Of a stretch of DNA of 64,000 bases, positions 8,960-18,732 are shown piece after piece. Numbering within the stretch: the stretch's first letter is position 1; every line of letters begins with the position of its first letter. Origin of the DNA: Eubacterium ventriosum (lineage in GTDB: Bacteria > Bacillota > Clostridia > Lachnospirales > Lachnospiraceae); contig NZ_CP102282.1 in NCBI RefSeq assembly GCF_025150745.1, positions 62,001 through 126,000 on the forward strand, given 5' to 3'. A program made the translations under genes and the position numbers. Below the pieces are notes generated by a model. That model had not been told where the DNA came from. It searched no databases and saw only the letters and a list, made by a program, of their open reading frames with translations.

Positions 8960-10978
8960 TTAGATTTCTTCCAACGGTTCATTTAGAAGTTCTGTTCCTT
9001 CCAATACGAAACGTCCGTCTTTTATTATAGTAATTTCGCTGCCATCTTTTCTTACTGCCGTTATTTCACCAAGTTCATCATAAGGCATTGTAATGTCGGT
9101 ATGGCAACCAAAATATGCTTTCTTTATGTCTGTCTTTCTAAGAGCTGACACTTCATTCTCTCTTGCCACTATTTCCTTGCCGTCAGGATTATATGTTTTA
9201 ATATCCTCCTCAAAGCTATAGCAGGTATCACCCACTGCAAAATGTGGTCCCATTTTTTCAACAATAAGAATAGGAAGTTTGTAAACCACATGGTACTTCT
9301 TTGCAACCATATAAGCTGTTGTGTTAGTACCTATGGCAAACTCTCCAATAGGAAGTGTTTCATGGTTAAACATTACATTCTGCTTAATAAATTTCTTATT
9401 CTCTTCCTCAGTGTCAAAATTCTTACAAGTGTAATCTTTTATTTTTCCATCTTCAAATGTAATCTGCAAATCATTATACTTTAAGTCATTTAAATATACC
9501 TGACTTACGTGAAGGACTCCCTCTGTTCCCTTTAACTTAGGTGAAGTAAAAACTTCTCCCAAAGGAATGTTTACATCTGCAAGACAGTTTTCAAAATTAG
9601 TTTCCTTTAAAGGATTCTTAAGGTCATGCATCTGAACTTTCATGTTAGTTTTGTTGTCGCCTTTTCCAAGAACCTTTACATATTCTGCCTGGTCCAGTGC
9701 ATCAATTATGTTCTGCTGAACCTTTCCGTATATTTCAGAATCAAGAGTGTTAATCTTTACAGTTTCCTTAAACATCTGTTCAAAGTCGTCCCCAAACTCA
9801 GGTATTGGAAAAGCAATAATTGTAAAACTTCTTTCGTCTCCCTTAATATACTCTTGAACCATTGTCTGGTATTCAGTAATATATTCTGACTTAAGTTTCT
9901 GCTGTTCTTCTGAAAGTGCATATGCCTGTTTCTTATTTTCCGGTTCAAAAGGTGTCTCTCCGAAAATCTCAATTACTGCAGGGCCTGCCATCTTTCCTGC
10001 CAACTGTTTTCTGCTTTCATAAGCATGTCTTGAAACTTCTAATTTTCTCTTAATATATGCCTTGTCCAAATACAATGCATCATCGTATCTGTGATCGTAA
10101 GCATACTGCCTGTTAGGACTTGTTGTTGTATAACCTACCTGATAAATTACAGGTTCAAGTCCCATTTTCTTAAAATTAAATATTGCAGATCTGATAATTC
10201 TTTCAAAGCCCAATGAATATCTAATATCAACAGTGCCTTTCTTAGAAATATCTTTTCCTGTGTTTATAAAACCAATTCTGTAGCCTTCTGTATAAACCTT
10301 TGCAAGTCTGTCTATTTCTTCCTGACTTAAACTGTTAAGAAACTCTGCCATCTTAAGTTCATTAAACCCTACGTGCTCACCATATTTGTAAAGATATCTT
10401 AAGTCATTTAAATCGCTGTTCATAACAATATCAACAGCAAACTTATTGTCGGGATTAATTCTGTCCTCAATCATAAGGTCTGTAAAAATCTCTGTGTTAT
10501 CTTTTTCATATGAATAAACCGTTTCATAAACATTGTCATATTCTAATTGTTCCACATCTTCAAAATAATTATAAATCTGTGTAAACAATTCCATTTGAAG
10601 AACTACTTCTTCTAATCTCCCCATATATACATTTCTAATCATTCCACGATTTTTTGTGTAAATATAGCAAAGTATCTTTCCGTATTCTTCTCCTAAAGTT
10701 TTCACTGCATACTCAGGATTGGCGAAACTTTCTTCATAGTTTTCACTATAAATTTCTTCAAATAAACTTTTATTAAGTTCTTTCAACCGGTCTAATGAGA
10801 AATCATTTATCTCTCCTGATTTTATGATGCTGTTTAAATCATCTATTTTACAAATAAACTTAGATGCCTTACAGAAAAAGCTCTTAAAAGGCTCTGACAC
10901 TGTATCTTCATTTATTATTTCTCTTATTCGTGAGGTTGCAATCTCATATCTTTCAAAAATAATATCCAAATGCTCCAC
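8960..10978 (-). CDS. M29-family metallo-aminopeptidase
   Basis: 672 aa, longer than typical AmpS-type enzymes (about 410) because of an added N-terminal region of roughly 270 residues. The C-terminal part carries M29 features: DVNIPLGEVFTSP (metal-ligand Glu), GEFAIGTNTTAYMV, a KMGPHFAVGDTCYSF segment with His, and YFGCHTDITMPY. Family members are cytoplasmic, cobalt/zinc-dependent and trim N-terminal residues. The purE promoter follows directly, so the two are probably separate transcripts. Sure of the family, unsure of substrate. Confidence 0.85.
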   Translation of the reverse strand: MEHLDIIFERYEIATSRIREIINEDTVSEPFKSFFCKASKFICKIDDLNSIIKSGEINDFSLDRLKELNKSLFEEIYSENYEESFANPEYAVKTLGEEYGKILCYIYTKNRGMIRNVYMGRLEEVVLQMELFTQIYNYFEDVEQLEYDNVYETVYSYEKDNTEIFTDLMIEDRINPDNKFAVDIVMNSDLNDLRYLYKYGEHVGFNELKMAEFLNSLSQEEIDRLAKVYTEGYRIGFINTGKDISKKGTVDIRYSLGFERIIRSAIFNFKKMGLEPVIYQVGYTTTSPNRQYAYDHRYDDALYLDKAYIKRKLEVSRHAYESRKQLAGKMAGPAVIEIFGETPFEPENKKQAYALSEEQQKLKSEYITEYQTMVQEYIKGDERSFTIIAFPIPEFGDDFEQMFKETVKINTLDSEIYGKVQQNIIDALDQAEYVKVLGKGDNKTNMKVQMHDLKNPLKETNFENCLADVNIPLGEVFTSPKLKGTEGVLHVSQVYLNDLKYNDLQITFEDGKIKDYTCKNFDTEEENKKFIKQNVMFNHETLPIGEFAIGTNTTAYMVAKKYHVVYKLPILIVEKMGPHFAVGDTCYSFEEDIKTYNPDGKEIVARENEVSALRKTDIKKAYFGCHTDITMPYDELGEITAVRKDGSEITIIKDGRFVLEGTELLNEPLEEI

Positions 10979-11007
10979 TCTCTTTCTTTAAAATCTATAC
11001 ACATTTT

Positions 11008-11358
11008 TTATACATATGCCAAATACATACCTAATATAAAAATCCAAATAACTGCATTAGTTATTGTGCCTATATATGTATATTTTAAAAATTTATTTTC
11101 TTCTTTAAAACTATTAATTCCAATAACAAATCCTGCTATAGCTGACACCATAACCAACAATATTAAAAGGCCCACATAAATTCCTGCATTGCCTTTTTTA
11201 AGTATTGAAATAACCACTGCCAGTATAAATAACAATATATTTACGCCGGCAATAACTGATGACTTTCTGCCACCTTTTGTATAATTCCTTAAAGGTATCT
11301 TTCGTCCTTTTTTCTCTTCTTTTTCTTCTCTTTTTTCTTCTTTGCTTCTCTTCTTCAC
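11008..11358 (-). CDS. small three-helix membrane protein (DUF6142-like)
   Basis: 116 aa. A very basic, Lys/Glu-rich N-terminus (about 35 residues) precedes three hydrophobic segments at about 36-53, 58-80 and 90-115. It resembles a small Lachnospiraceae family I recall as DUF6142; function unknown. The start is GTG at 11358, 10 bases after the stop of the VanZ-like gene, with only a weak ribosome site, so translation may be coupled to that gene. Confidence 0.7.
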   Translation of the reverse strand: MKKRSKEEKREEKEEKKGRKIPLRNYTKGGRKSSVIAGVNILLFILAVVISILKKGNAGIYVGLLILLVMVSAIAGFVIGINSFKEENKFLKYTYIGTITNAVIWIFILGMYLAYV

Positions 11359-11368
11359 TTTGTTATTC

Positions 11369-11833
11369 TCACTTATTTCTATTTTTCATGAATAATTTCA
11401 TGATTTTTAAAACAATATACCCCAACAGTCCCCCAACTGTATTAAGAAAAATATCATCCACGTCAAAGGCTCCCACTTTTAAAACAAGTTGGGCTGTTTC
11501 AATAAGCATGCTGAAAACCATTGTAAGCAATGTTACACTTACAAAATTGTTTACGATTTTCTCCCTTGACATACTTGGTAACAAAAAGCCGAATGGCATA
11601 AAGAATGCTACATTTCCTGCCAGATTCATTATTGTAATCTGCCACCCATATGTATGTTTCATTCGCCAAAATCTGTTTATTTCTTTAAACAGAACCAGGT
11701 TATATCTGTATTCATCACTAACCATGGTTCTGTCTAAACTTTCTGAAAAAAACATGGCATATAAAGTTACCACCAGATATAGGATGAACAATATTTTTCC
11801 AAACATACGCATCTTTTTATCTGATTTTCTCAA
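11369..11833 (-). CDS. VanZ-like family membrane protein
   Basis: 154 aa with four predicted membrane helices. The segments YRYNLVLFKEI near residue 45, GNVAFFMPFGFLLP and the late FDVDDIFLNTVGGLLGY are the conserved core of VanZ-like proteins, some of which give low-level teicoplanin resistance; in most genomes the role is unknown. The frame begins at a TTG (11833) about ten bases after GGAGG; an ATG eight codons later (11812) is an alternative start. Confidence 0.85.
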   Translation of the reverse strand: MRKSDKKMRMFGKILFILYLVVTLYAMFFSESLDRTMVSDEYRYNLVLFKEINRFWRMKHTYGWQITIMNLAGNVAFFMPFGFLLPSMSREKIVNNFVSVTLLTMVFSMLIETAQLVLKVGAFDVDDIFLNTVGGLLGYIVLKIMKLFMKNRNK

Positions 11834-11877
11834 TTCAACTTTGCCTCCAATATGATAGCTTAATTAGCTGTCATTAA

Positions 11878-12558
11878 CTATTTAGCACCATACTGTTTAT
11901 AATATTCATCAATTGCTGTCTTGATTGTATCATCAATAACAACTTTTCCATTACATTCCTTATTGTAAAGATATTCAACAACATCTGCCATTGAAACAAT
12001 TGCGTTAGCCTTAAATCCATATTCTTCCTGAATTTCATCAAGAGCGCTCTTTTCTCCGCCTTTTCCAACTTCCATTCTGTTTAGTGAGACCATTAAGCCT
12101 ACGATTTCAACATCTGCTGCACTTCTTACCTTTGGTACAGTTTCTTCCATGGACTTTCCTGATGTAGTTACATCTTCAATCATAACAACTCTGTCGCCGT
12201 CTTTTAACTTGCTTCCAAGGAAGCTTCCCTTATCTGCGCCGTGGTCTTTTTCTTCCTTACGGTCTGAACAGTAACGGATTTCTTTTCCATATAATTCACT
12301 GTAAGCAATAGCTGTTACAACACTGATTGGAATACCCTTGTATGCAGGTCCAAATAAAACATCAAAATCATCTCCATATGTATCATGGATTGCCTTTGCA
12401 TAATATTCGCCTAATCTCTTAAGCTGTGAACCTGTTACGTATGCACCGGCATTCATAAAGAAAGGTGATTTACGTCCGCTTTTAAGTGTAAATTCTCCAA
12501 ACTTTAAAACATCACTTTCTACCATAAAATCAATAAATTCCTTCTTATATGCTTCCAT
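11878..12558 (-). CDS. pyrE: orotate phosphoribosyltransferase
   Basis: Converts orotate and PRPP to OMP. 226 aa, the longer PyrE type. PRPP-binding loop VVMIEDVTTSGKSMEE is near residues 121-136, with FGPAYKGIPISV and DRKEEKDHG (catalytic-loop Lys) before it. AAGGAG precedes ATG 12558. Last gene of pyrC-F-K-D-E, 15 bases after pyrD. Confidence 0.96.
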   Translation of the reverse strand: MEAYKKEFIDFMVESDVLKFGEFTLKSGRKSPFFMNAGAYVTGSQLKRLGEYYAKAIHDTYGDDFDVLFGPAYKGIPISVVTAIAYSELYGKEIRYCSDRKEEKDHGADKGSFLGSKLKDGDRVVMIEDVTTSGKSMEETVPKVRSAADVEIVGLMVSLNRMEVGKGGEKSALDEIQEEYGFKANAIVSMADVVEYLYNKECNGKVVIDDTIKTAIDEYYKQYGAK

Positions 12559-12573
12559 TTTTTAATATCTCCT

Positions 12574-13476
12574 TTATTTTACTAATCCAATTAGACTGTT
12601 AATATCTTCCACATTATGTCTTCTCATGTAGTCCTCAATTCCTTCAACCACCTCTATTGTTGTGTTAGGGTTATTAAAGTTTGCAGTTCCCACTGATACT
12701 GCTGTAGCTCCGGCAAGAATAAATTCCATTGCATCACTTGCATTTGCAATTCCGCCCATTCCTATTATTGGAACCTTTACGGCATTAGCCACCTGATATA
12801 CCATTCTTACTGCCACAGGCTTAATTGCAGGACCTGAAAGTCCGCCTGTCTTGTTGGCTAATACGAACTTCTGTCTTTCCACATCAATCTGCATACCTGT
12901 TAACGTATTTATAAGTGATAAAGCATCTGCACCACCTGCTTCTGCAGCCTTTGCCATCTCTGTTATATCTGTAACATTAGGGCTTAACTTCATTATTACA
13001 GGCTGTTTTGCTACTGCCTTTACTGCTTTTGTAATGGCTTCTACTGCTTTAGGATCCTGTCCGAAAGCTATTCCGCCATGCTTTACATTGGGACATGAGA
13101 TGTTAATTTCTAACATGTCTACCTTTTCATGGCCTAATTTTTCAACTACATCAATATAATCCTCTGTAGTTCTTCCACAAACATTAACAATAATATTTGT
13201 ATCATAATCCTGAAGATATGGGATGTCACGCTTTGCAAACAAATCATATCCCGGATTCTGAAGTCCTACCGCATTAAGCATTCCACCGTATGTTTCTGCA
13301 ATACGTGGTGTAGGATTTCCCTCCCAAGGCACATTGGCAACACCTTTTGTTACAACTGCTCCCAATCTGTTTAAATCTACAAATTCACCGTATTCTGCAC
13401 CTGAACCAAATGTTCCTGAGGCTACCATTACCGGATTCTTAAATTCAACTCCTGCAATATTAACTTTTGTATTCAT
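12574..13476 (-). CDS. pyrD: dihydroorotate dehydrogenase, class 1B catalytic subunit
   Basis: Oxidises dihydroorotate to orotate with FMN and works with PyrK using NAD+. 300 aa from ATG 13476 (MNTKVNIAGVEFKNPVMVASGTFG). The open frame runs 15 codons further, but GGAGG lies just before this ATG. Key segments: GLQNPG, the NISCPNVKHGG motif with the active-site Cys, and FMN-binding GMGGIANASDAMEFILAGA. Its ATG overlaps the pyrK stop by one base (TAATG), implying coupled translation. Confidence 0.96.
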   Translation of the reverse strand: MNTKVNIAGVEFKNPVMVASGTFGSGAEYGEFVDLNRLGAVVTKGVANVPWEGNPTPRIAETYGGMLNAVGLQNPGYDLFAKRDIPYLQDYDTNIIVNVCGRTTEDYIDVVEKLGHEKVDMLEINISCPNVKHGGIAFGQDPKAVEAITKAVKAVAKQPVIMKLSPNVTDITEMAKAAEAGGADALSLINTLTGMQIDVERQKFVLANKTGGLSGPAIKPVAVRMVYQVANAVKVPIIGMGGIANASDAMEFILAGATAVSVGTANFNNPNTTIEVVEGIEDYMRRHNVEDINSLIGLVK

Positions 13477-14243
13477 TAAAGTTCCACCTCCTCTGCCAAA
13501 AATACAGGTCCGTCTTTGCATATTCTCTTGTTATTAACATTTGAATGATGGTCTTTCTCCTTAGACTGACATACACATGCAAGGCAGGCACCAATTCCGC
13601 ATGCCATTCTTTCTTCTAAAGAAAGCTGACATTCAATTCCTTTTTCAAGAGCATATTCTTTAATAGCCTTAAGCATTGGTGTAGGACCGCATGCATAAAT
13701 CACATCGCCCTCAACTGCCTGTTCCTTTATGGCATCAATAACTGTACCCTTTGTACCTGTACTTCCATCTTCAGTTGCAATATATAACTTTCCATTGCTT
13801 TCTAATTCATCAGTAAGGAATAATTCATCACGATATCCTGCCACAATCTGAACTTCTGCCTTAGCCTTTAATTCTGTGGCAAGCTGAACCATAGGAGGAA
13901 TACCAATTCCACCACCTATTAATATAGCCTTCTTTCCTTCTCTCTGCATAAAGCCGTTTCCAAGTGGTCCAATAATTGCCACACTGTCTCCTGCCTTATA
14001 CGCTGACATTTCAGTTGTGCCACCTCCAACAACTCTGTAAACAATACGAAGGCTTCCATTAGCCTTGTCTACCTGACAAATACTAATAGGTCTAGGCAAT
14101 AATTTAGTTTTGTCATTACAGTAAACTGAAATAAACTGTCCTGCAACTGCTGTGTCTGCTGCTTTTGTTTCAATCCACATGCTATACACACCGGTTCCAA
14201 TACATTCCTGTGAAATTACTTTTGCAAGTTCTTTACTTCTCAT
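13476..14243 (-). CDS. pyrK: dihydroorotate dehydrogenase electron-transfer subunit
   Basis: FAD and [2Fe-2S] subunit that passes electrons from PyrD to NAD+. 255 aa from ATG 14243, which has AGGAG before it; the frame upstream of this overlaps pyrF and lacks a site. FAD-binding RPISIC and the GPLGNGF segment are followed by GGGIGIPP. The cluster ligands are in CGIGACLACVCQSKEKDHH, with a further Cys in RICKDGPVF. One-base overlap with pyrD. Confidence 0.95.
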   Translation of the reverse strand: MRSKELAKVISQECIGTGVYSMWIETKAADTAVAGQFISVYCNDKTKLLPRPISICQVDKANGSLRIVYRVVGGGTTEMSAYKAGDSVAIIGPLGNGFMQREGKKAILIGGGIGIPPMVQLATELKAKAEVQIVAGYRDELFLTDELESNGKLYIATEDGSTGTKGTVIDAIKEQAVEGDVIYACGPTPMLKAIKEYALEKGIECQLSLEERMACGIGACLACVCQSKEKDHHSNVNNKRICKDGPVFLAEEVEL

Positions 14244-14325
14244 ATTCGCTCCTATTTGTTTAATAATTGTTTTATTATCATTTCTTGTTTTATTTTTATG
14301 AGTTATTAACAATCTTCCCTGTTTA

Positions 14326-15243
14326 TTAGAAAATTGAGTTAATATCTTCAATCATATCGATTACAGCCTGTCTTGAAGCATCAGCATAATTTAAGCTGCC
14401 AAACTTAGCATATTTATCCTGCTTATATGCACAAATAATTCCTCTTGAAGAGTTAACAATTGCACCAAGTCCGTCTTCGTTAAAGTATGGCTTAAGTCCA
14501 TCTGCTGTACCACCCTGTGCACCGTAACCAGGTACAAGAATGTAGCTCTTTGGCATTACTTTTCTAAGAACTTTTCCCATTTCAGGATATGTTGCACCAA
14601 CTACTGCACCAATATAGCTGTAGTCGTTACCCATATGTTCTTCTCCCCATTTTGCTACCTTTTCGCCAACCCATTCATAAAGTGGTCTGCCATCAATTAA
14701 TCTGTCCTGAAATTCTCCACTTGAAGGATTAGATGTTTTAACTAAAATGAAAAGACCTTTATTTTCTTCTTTACATACATCAATAAATGGTTTAATTCCA
14801 TCTGTTCCAAGATAAGGATTTACTGTTGCAAAGTCTTCATCAAATAATGAATATTTCTTGCTTCCAACCTGTACTTTTCCAAGATGACCTGTAGCATATG
14901 CTGCTGATGTTGAGCCGATATCTCCACGCTTAACATCGCCGATTACAACAAGGTCTTTTTCCTTTGCATATTTTACTGTCTTATCGAAAGCAACAAGTCC
15001 CGGTACTCCAAACTGTTCATACATTGCTATCTGTGGCTTTACTGCAGGAATCAAATCATATGTATTATCGATAATTCCTTTGTTGTACTGCCAAATTGCC
15101 TCTGCCGCTCCCTCTAATGTTTCGCCGAACTCATCAAAAGCTTTCTTTGTAATGTGTTCAGGAATGTAACTCATCATTGGATCAAGTCCTACTACAACAG
15201 GTGCGTTTGTTTTTTTGATTTTGTCTACTAATTTGTTTATCAT
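14326..15243 (-). CDS. pyrF: orotidine 5'-phosphate decarboxylase
   Basis: Final UMP-forming step. 305 aa, the longer type-2 PyrF. NAPVVVGLDPMM is near the start, the DVKRGDIGST catalytic motif (the Asp-Lys-Asp array) is near 103, and VPGYGAQGG and VNSSRGIICAY form the phosphate-binding end. An AAGGAAGG ribosome site lies before ATG 15243. Confidence 0.96.
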   Translation of the reverse strand: MINKLVDKIKKTNAPVVVGLDPMMSYIPEHITKKAFDEFGETLEGAAEAIWQYNKGIIDNTYDLIPAVKPQIAMYEQFGVPGLVAFDKTVKYAKEKDLVVIGDVKRGDIGSTSAAYATGHLGKVQVGSKKYSLFDEDFATVNPYLGTDGIKPFIDVCKEENKGLFILVKTSNPSSGEFQDRLIDGRPLYEWVGEKVAKWGEEHMGNDYSYIGAVVGATYPEMGKVLRKVMPKSYILVPGYGAQGGTADGLKPYFNEDGLGAIVNSSRGIICAYKQDKYAKFGSLNYADASRQAVIDMIEDINSIF

Positions 15244-15340
15244 TGCTTTCTTCCTTCCTTATTGGATTTTTGTTATATTTTGATTTTTAATCTATTATTC
15301 TCAAAATCTATTTTGTGTTTTAATATTTATTTGCTAAATT

Positions 15341-16618
15341 TTATTTGTTTGAGTAAACAACTTTTCCGTTAAGAATTGTATATTCAACTTCTCCTGAAAC
15401 TTTGTAACCGTCAAAAGGTGTATTCTTACCCTTTGATTCAAAAGTGTTTACGTCTATAGTGTATTCTTTATCAGGATCAATAATTGTAATGTCCGCAATC
15501 TTGCCCTCATCTAAAGTTCCCTTTGGAATGCCTAAAACTTTCGCAGGATTGTAGCTCATTTTTGCAGCCATCTGCATCGGAGTTAAATATCCTTTCTTAA
15601 CTAAGTTGGTAACTGTTAATGCTACTGATGTTTCAAGACCTACTATTCCAAATGGTGCATGTTCTAAGTCTTTAGCCTTTTCCTCTGCACTATGTGGGGC
15701 ATGGTCTGTTGAAATAACATCCATAATGTCATCCTGTAATCCTTTAATAAGAGCTTCCATATCCTCTCTTGCACGTAAAGGTGGATTCATTTTAAAATTA
15801 CCGTCGTTACTTGTTATATCATCTGAACACATAGAAAAATGATGTGGGCAAACTTCTGCTGTTACTTTTATGCCTTCTTCCTTTGCTCTTTTAACCATTT
15901 CAACACTATCCTTAGTTGAGCAATGGCACAAATGTAATGTTGCCCCTGTTTCCTTAGCCAACATAATATCACGCATCGCAATAACGTCTTCAACTGCATT
16001 GCTTATTCCCTTAACTCCAAGCTCACTTGACTTGTCTCCTAAGTTAATAACGCCGCCTTCAACTAAATTAATGTCCTCACAATGAGCAAGTACCGGCACA
16101 TTAGCCTTTGCGGCATTCTTCATTGCTTTTCTATAAACACCTGAGTTCATTACTGACTTGCCGTCTTCGCTTATGGCACAAATTCCTGCCTTTTTAAGCT
16201 CTTCCACATCAGTAATTTCAACTCCTGCCATATTCTTTGTAACTGCACCAACAGGAAGTACATTGGTAAGTCCCGTTTTTTCACCTTTTTCAATAATGTA
16301 CTTAACTGTTTCTACATTATCTACTACCGGTTTAGTGTTAGGCATACAGCAAACAGTTGTAAATCCGCCTTTTGCAGCAGCCTTGCTTCCTGTTTCAATA
16401 TCTTCTTTGTATGTAAGTCCCGGATCTCTGAAATGTACGTGCAAATCAATTAATCCCGGCATTACATAACAGCCTGCTGCATCAATTACAGTGTCAGCCT
16501 GCTTTTCAATTGATTCTGCCTTTTCCTTAATAATTCCATCTTCAACAAAGATGTCCATTACTTTGTCTAAATTCTCTGACGGATTAATTAGCCGTCCGTT
16601 TTTAATTAATATTGTCAC
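15341..16618 (-). CDS. pyrC: dihydroorotase
   Basis: Zinc enzyme that cyclises carbamoyl-aspartate to dihydroorotate. 425 aa, class I. Metal-binding LIDLHVHFRDPG is at about 57-68, with CMPNTKPV, HCED, CHCSTKDSV, and the catalytic STDHAPHS near 300. The start is GTG at 16618 with GAGG six bases upstream. It is the first gene of the pyr run; no pyrB or pyrAA/AB is in the window. A TATAAT-like box is upstream, but I could not pair it with a good -35. Confidence 0.96.
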   Translation of the reverse strand: MTILIKNGRLINPSENLDKVMDIFVEDGIIKEKAESIEKQADTVIDAAGCYVMPGLIDLHVHFRDPGLTYKEDIETGSKAAAKGGFTTVCCMPNTKPVVDNVETVKYIIEKGEKTGLTNVLPVGAVTKNMAGVEITDVEELKKAGICAISEDGKSVMNSGVYRKAMKNAAKANVPVLAHCEDINLVEGGVINLGDKSSELGVKGISNAVEDVIAMRDIMLAKETGATLHLCHCSTKDSVEMVKRAKEEGIKVTAEVCPHHFSMCSDDITSNDGNFKMNPPLRAREDMEALIKGLQDDIMDVISTDHAPHSAEEKAKDLEHAPFGIVGLETSVALTVTNLVKKGYLTPMQMAAKMSYNPAKVLGIPKGTLDEGKIADITIIDPDKEYTIDVNTFESKGKNTPFDGYKVSGEVEYTILNGKVVYSNK

Positions 16619-16703
16619 TATTTACCTCTTTCCATGATTCAGTAGTATTACTGTCTCACTTTGTAAAATTATACAATAAGCCATCTAAAAGTATATCAAA
16701 AAA

Positions 16704-16734
16704 GCACACCCCTTTCAATAAAAAGGGCGTGCCT
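16704..16734 (-). terminator. intrinsic terminator of the DUF2079 gene
   Basis: On the minus strand GGCACGCCCTTT pairs fully (two G-U pairs) with AAAGGGGTGTGC and is followed by TTTTTT, directly after the stop at 16739. Confidence 0.85.
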
Positions 16735-16738
16735 TATT

Positions 16739-18562
16739 TTACTTTTTCTTGTATATGCTAATAAGTCCTTGTTCCTGATATGCAATCTCATATCTGCCTG
16801 AGCTTAAAACCTGATCAAATTTCTGTTTCTCATTGTCAAATCTCTCATCTACCACAAGATAATCTGTATAAACAGGCTGTTCTAAATGGTTCTGATCATA
16901 CATTACAAGATTTTTAAACAAATGTGGTGTAAAAAATCCTGATGCACAAACTGAAGCATTAGTAGGAACAAGCTCTAATGCTTTGTCTATTTTCTCATAG
17001 GTTGATTTGTTTTCTGTATATGTTTTGTAATAATTAGGCATTTTAGGAAACTGATTGCCTACAAACATTATTCCTGCACAAAGCACTGCTATGCTTACGT
17101 ATGTTTTCGCCTTTTCTGCTTTAACATCAGCCATATTCATAATTGCAAGATACATTATTAATGCAATAACTCCAAAATTATACTGGAAGTTTATATCATG
17201 CATATACACATATGTTGTAAATATATTAATTATAATAAGTGGTGAAAGTAATATATATCTTGTATATTTCTTTCCCGTTGTAAAAATAACAGTTGCCATT
17301 GGTCCAAACATTAGTATAAAATAAGCAATCTTTTCTACACTGTCTGCGCTGGAATTTGTAATCATCTGTGCAATTACATATCCCGGATTTGCAATAATGC
17401 TTTTGAATACCTGGCTTAATCCTCCATCTGCATCAAAATACAAATTGCTAAATCTGTTATCCATAATTCCAAGTCCATAGCTGTTAACCACAGAAATTGC
17501 AATTAGGAAATAAACCGCTGCGCAAACCATTAATATTAGTCCTCTTTTTTTGTCTTTTCTTGAAAGCAAATAGAATGTTCCAAGAACCAATACATATATT
17601 GCCGCGTCCTCTTTCACAAAAAATGCAAAAAGCATCATTAATATCATAATGTATGTTTTCTTCTTTTCTGCTGCCCATATTGTCATCAGCAAAAAGAATG
17701 TAAGAAAACAGTTCTCATGCATATCATACACTGCCCCGCCTGATGTTGCCGGATACAATGCATAAAGTAAAGTAAATCCTACTGTCATCCAATTAGACAA
17801 TCTGTATTCCCTGGCAATAAGAACTATTGGTATAACCGGCAAAGCTATCATTAATGCCTGTATTAGCTGTACTGTTACCGGACTTGGAAAAATAAAATAT
17901 ATAGGAAGTGCAATATAATATATTGGTGAAAAATGAACACCAAAATGAGAAAGAAGTCTGTTTCTCTCAAGGGTTGTTGCAACAGAACCTGTCTGTCTCA
18001 TATTTTCATACATCTGAGTAAATATTCCAAAATCAAATGTTGAATTAAGATATGACTTATATCTTAATACTGTAACTATTCCAACAAATCCAAACAATAA
18101 CACACCTATTATTGCAACTATAATATTAGTATGTATTCTTTTTATTTTTAATTCTGATATAAACTGATAAATGTCTTCTTTAACATACAAAAAAGCGATC
18201 GCTGCTATAAAAGCAAGTATTGCCTGATAACATGGTCCGCCTATTGGATTACCGGCGTTTGTTATCCAATCATTTGAATATCCAATAAAAGCACATAACA
18301 ATAGGAATATATATGTAAAAACAAACATTAATCCTCCTGCAATCTTTTTGTTTTTGTAATATATAATTCCTAATATAATGCTAAAAATTATAGTCATTAT
18401 AAATGCCTTAGTAAAATTTCCATCAGCCGGAAACTGAATATTACTAATCTGCTTATAGGCACCTCTTAATATAGATGTTAATGCCCATCCGCCTACAATG
18501 CTTATAATAATACCTTCAAGTATTTCTTTTTCATATTTTGTAAATTTTTTTAATGTGTCCAC
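16739..18562 (-). CDS. DUF2079 family polytopic membrane protein
   Basis: 607 aa with about 12-13 hydrophobic helices. The DUF2079 hallmarks are visible: FDFGIFTQMYENM, LLSHFGVHFSPIYY, YALYPATSGGAVYDMHENCF, and AFFVKEDAA. These proteins have a GT-C glycosyltransferase-like architecture, so transfer of a sugar from a lipid carrier is possible but unproven. The frame opens at 18586, but there is no site there; GTG at 18562 has GGGAG seven bases upstream and is preferred. Monocistronic, with its own terminator. Confidence 0.85.
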   Translation of the reverse strand: MDTLKKFTKYEKEILEGIIISIVGGWALTSILRGAYKQISNIQFPADGNFTKAFIMTIIFSIILGIIYYKNKKIAGGLMFVFTYIFLLLCAFIGYSNDWITNAGNPIGGPCYQAILAFIAAIAFLYVKEDIYQFISELKIKRIHTNIIVAIIGVLLFGFVGIVTVLRYKSYLNSTFDFGIFTQMYENMRQTGSVATTLERNRLLSHFGVHFSPIYYIALPIYFIFPSPVTVQLIQALMIALPVIPIVLIAREYRLSNWMTVGFTLLYALYPATSGGAVYDMHENCFLTFFLLMTIWAAEKKKTYIMILMMLFAFFVKEDAAIYVLVLGTFYLLSRKDKKRGLILMVCAAVYFLIAISVVNSYGLGIMDNRFSNLYFDADGGLSQVFKSIIANPGYVIAQMITNSSADSVEKIAYFILMFGPMATVIFTTGKKYTRYILLSPLIIINIFTTYVYMHDINFQYNFGVIALIMYLAIMNMADVKAEKAKTYVSIAVLCAGIMFVGNQFPKMPNYYKTYTENKSTYEKIDKALELVPTNASVCASGFFTPHLFKNLVMYDQNHLEQPVYTDYLVVDERFDNEKQKFDQVLSSGRYEIAYQEQGLISIYKKK

Positions 18563-18663
18563 CTTTTTACTCCCTTTTGTTTTCATTTACATGATATTTT
18601 ACCATACAACCCTAAATATTGTGAACTATTTGTAAATGTTTTTTTGTAAAACCGCAAAATCTA

Positions 18664-18691
18664 TTGATTATTATTCTATAAGTGTTATACT
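18664..18691 (+). promoter_or_regulatory. promoter of first degV
   Basis: TTGATT, 16-base spacer, TATACT, with TG one base before the -10 (extended -10). It is followed directly by a palindrome at 18695-18711. Confidence 0.55.
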
Positions 18692-18694
18692 TAT

Positions 18695-18711
18695 GTAGTA
18701 TTAAATACTAC
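18695..18711. promoter_or_regulatory. 17-bp perfect palindrome, candidate operator for degV
   Basis: GTAGTATT A AATACTAC lies just after the -10 box, where a repressor would cover the transcription start. The regulator is not known. Confidence 0.5.
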
Positions 18712-18732
18712 GTAGAAAGGTTATAAAAAACT

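Noticed and set aside
8871-8960. Guanine riboswitch upstream of purE
   Set aside because: The leader is too short and lacks the conserved junction sequences.
11259-11855. 198-aa plus-strand frame opposite the VanZ-like gene
   Set aside because: No ribosome site, composition of an antisense shadow, and it overlaps two well supported minus-strand genes.
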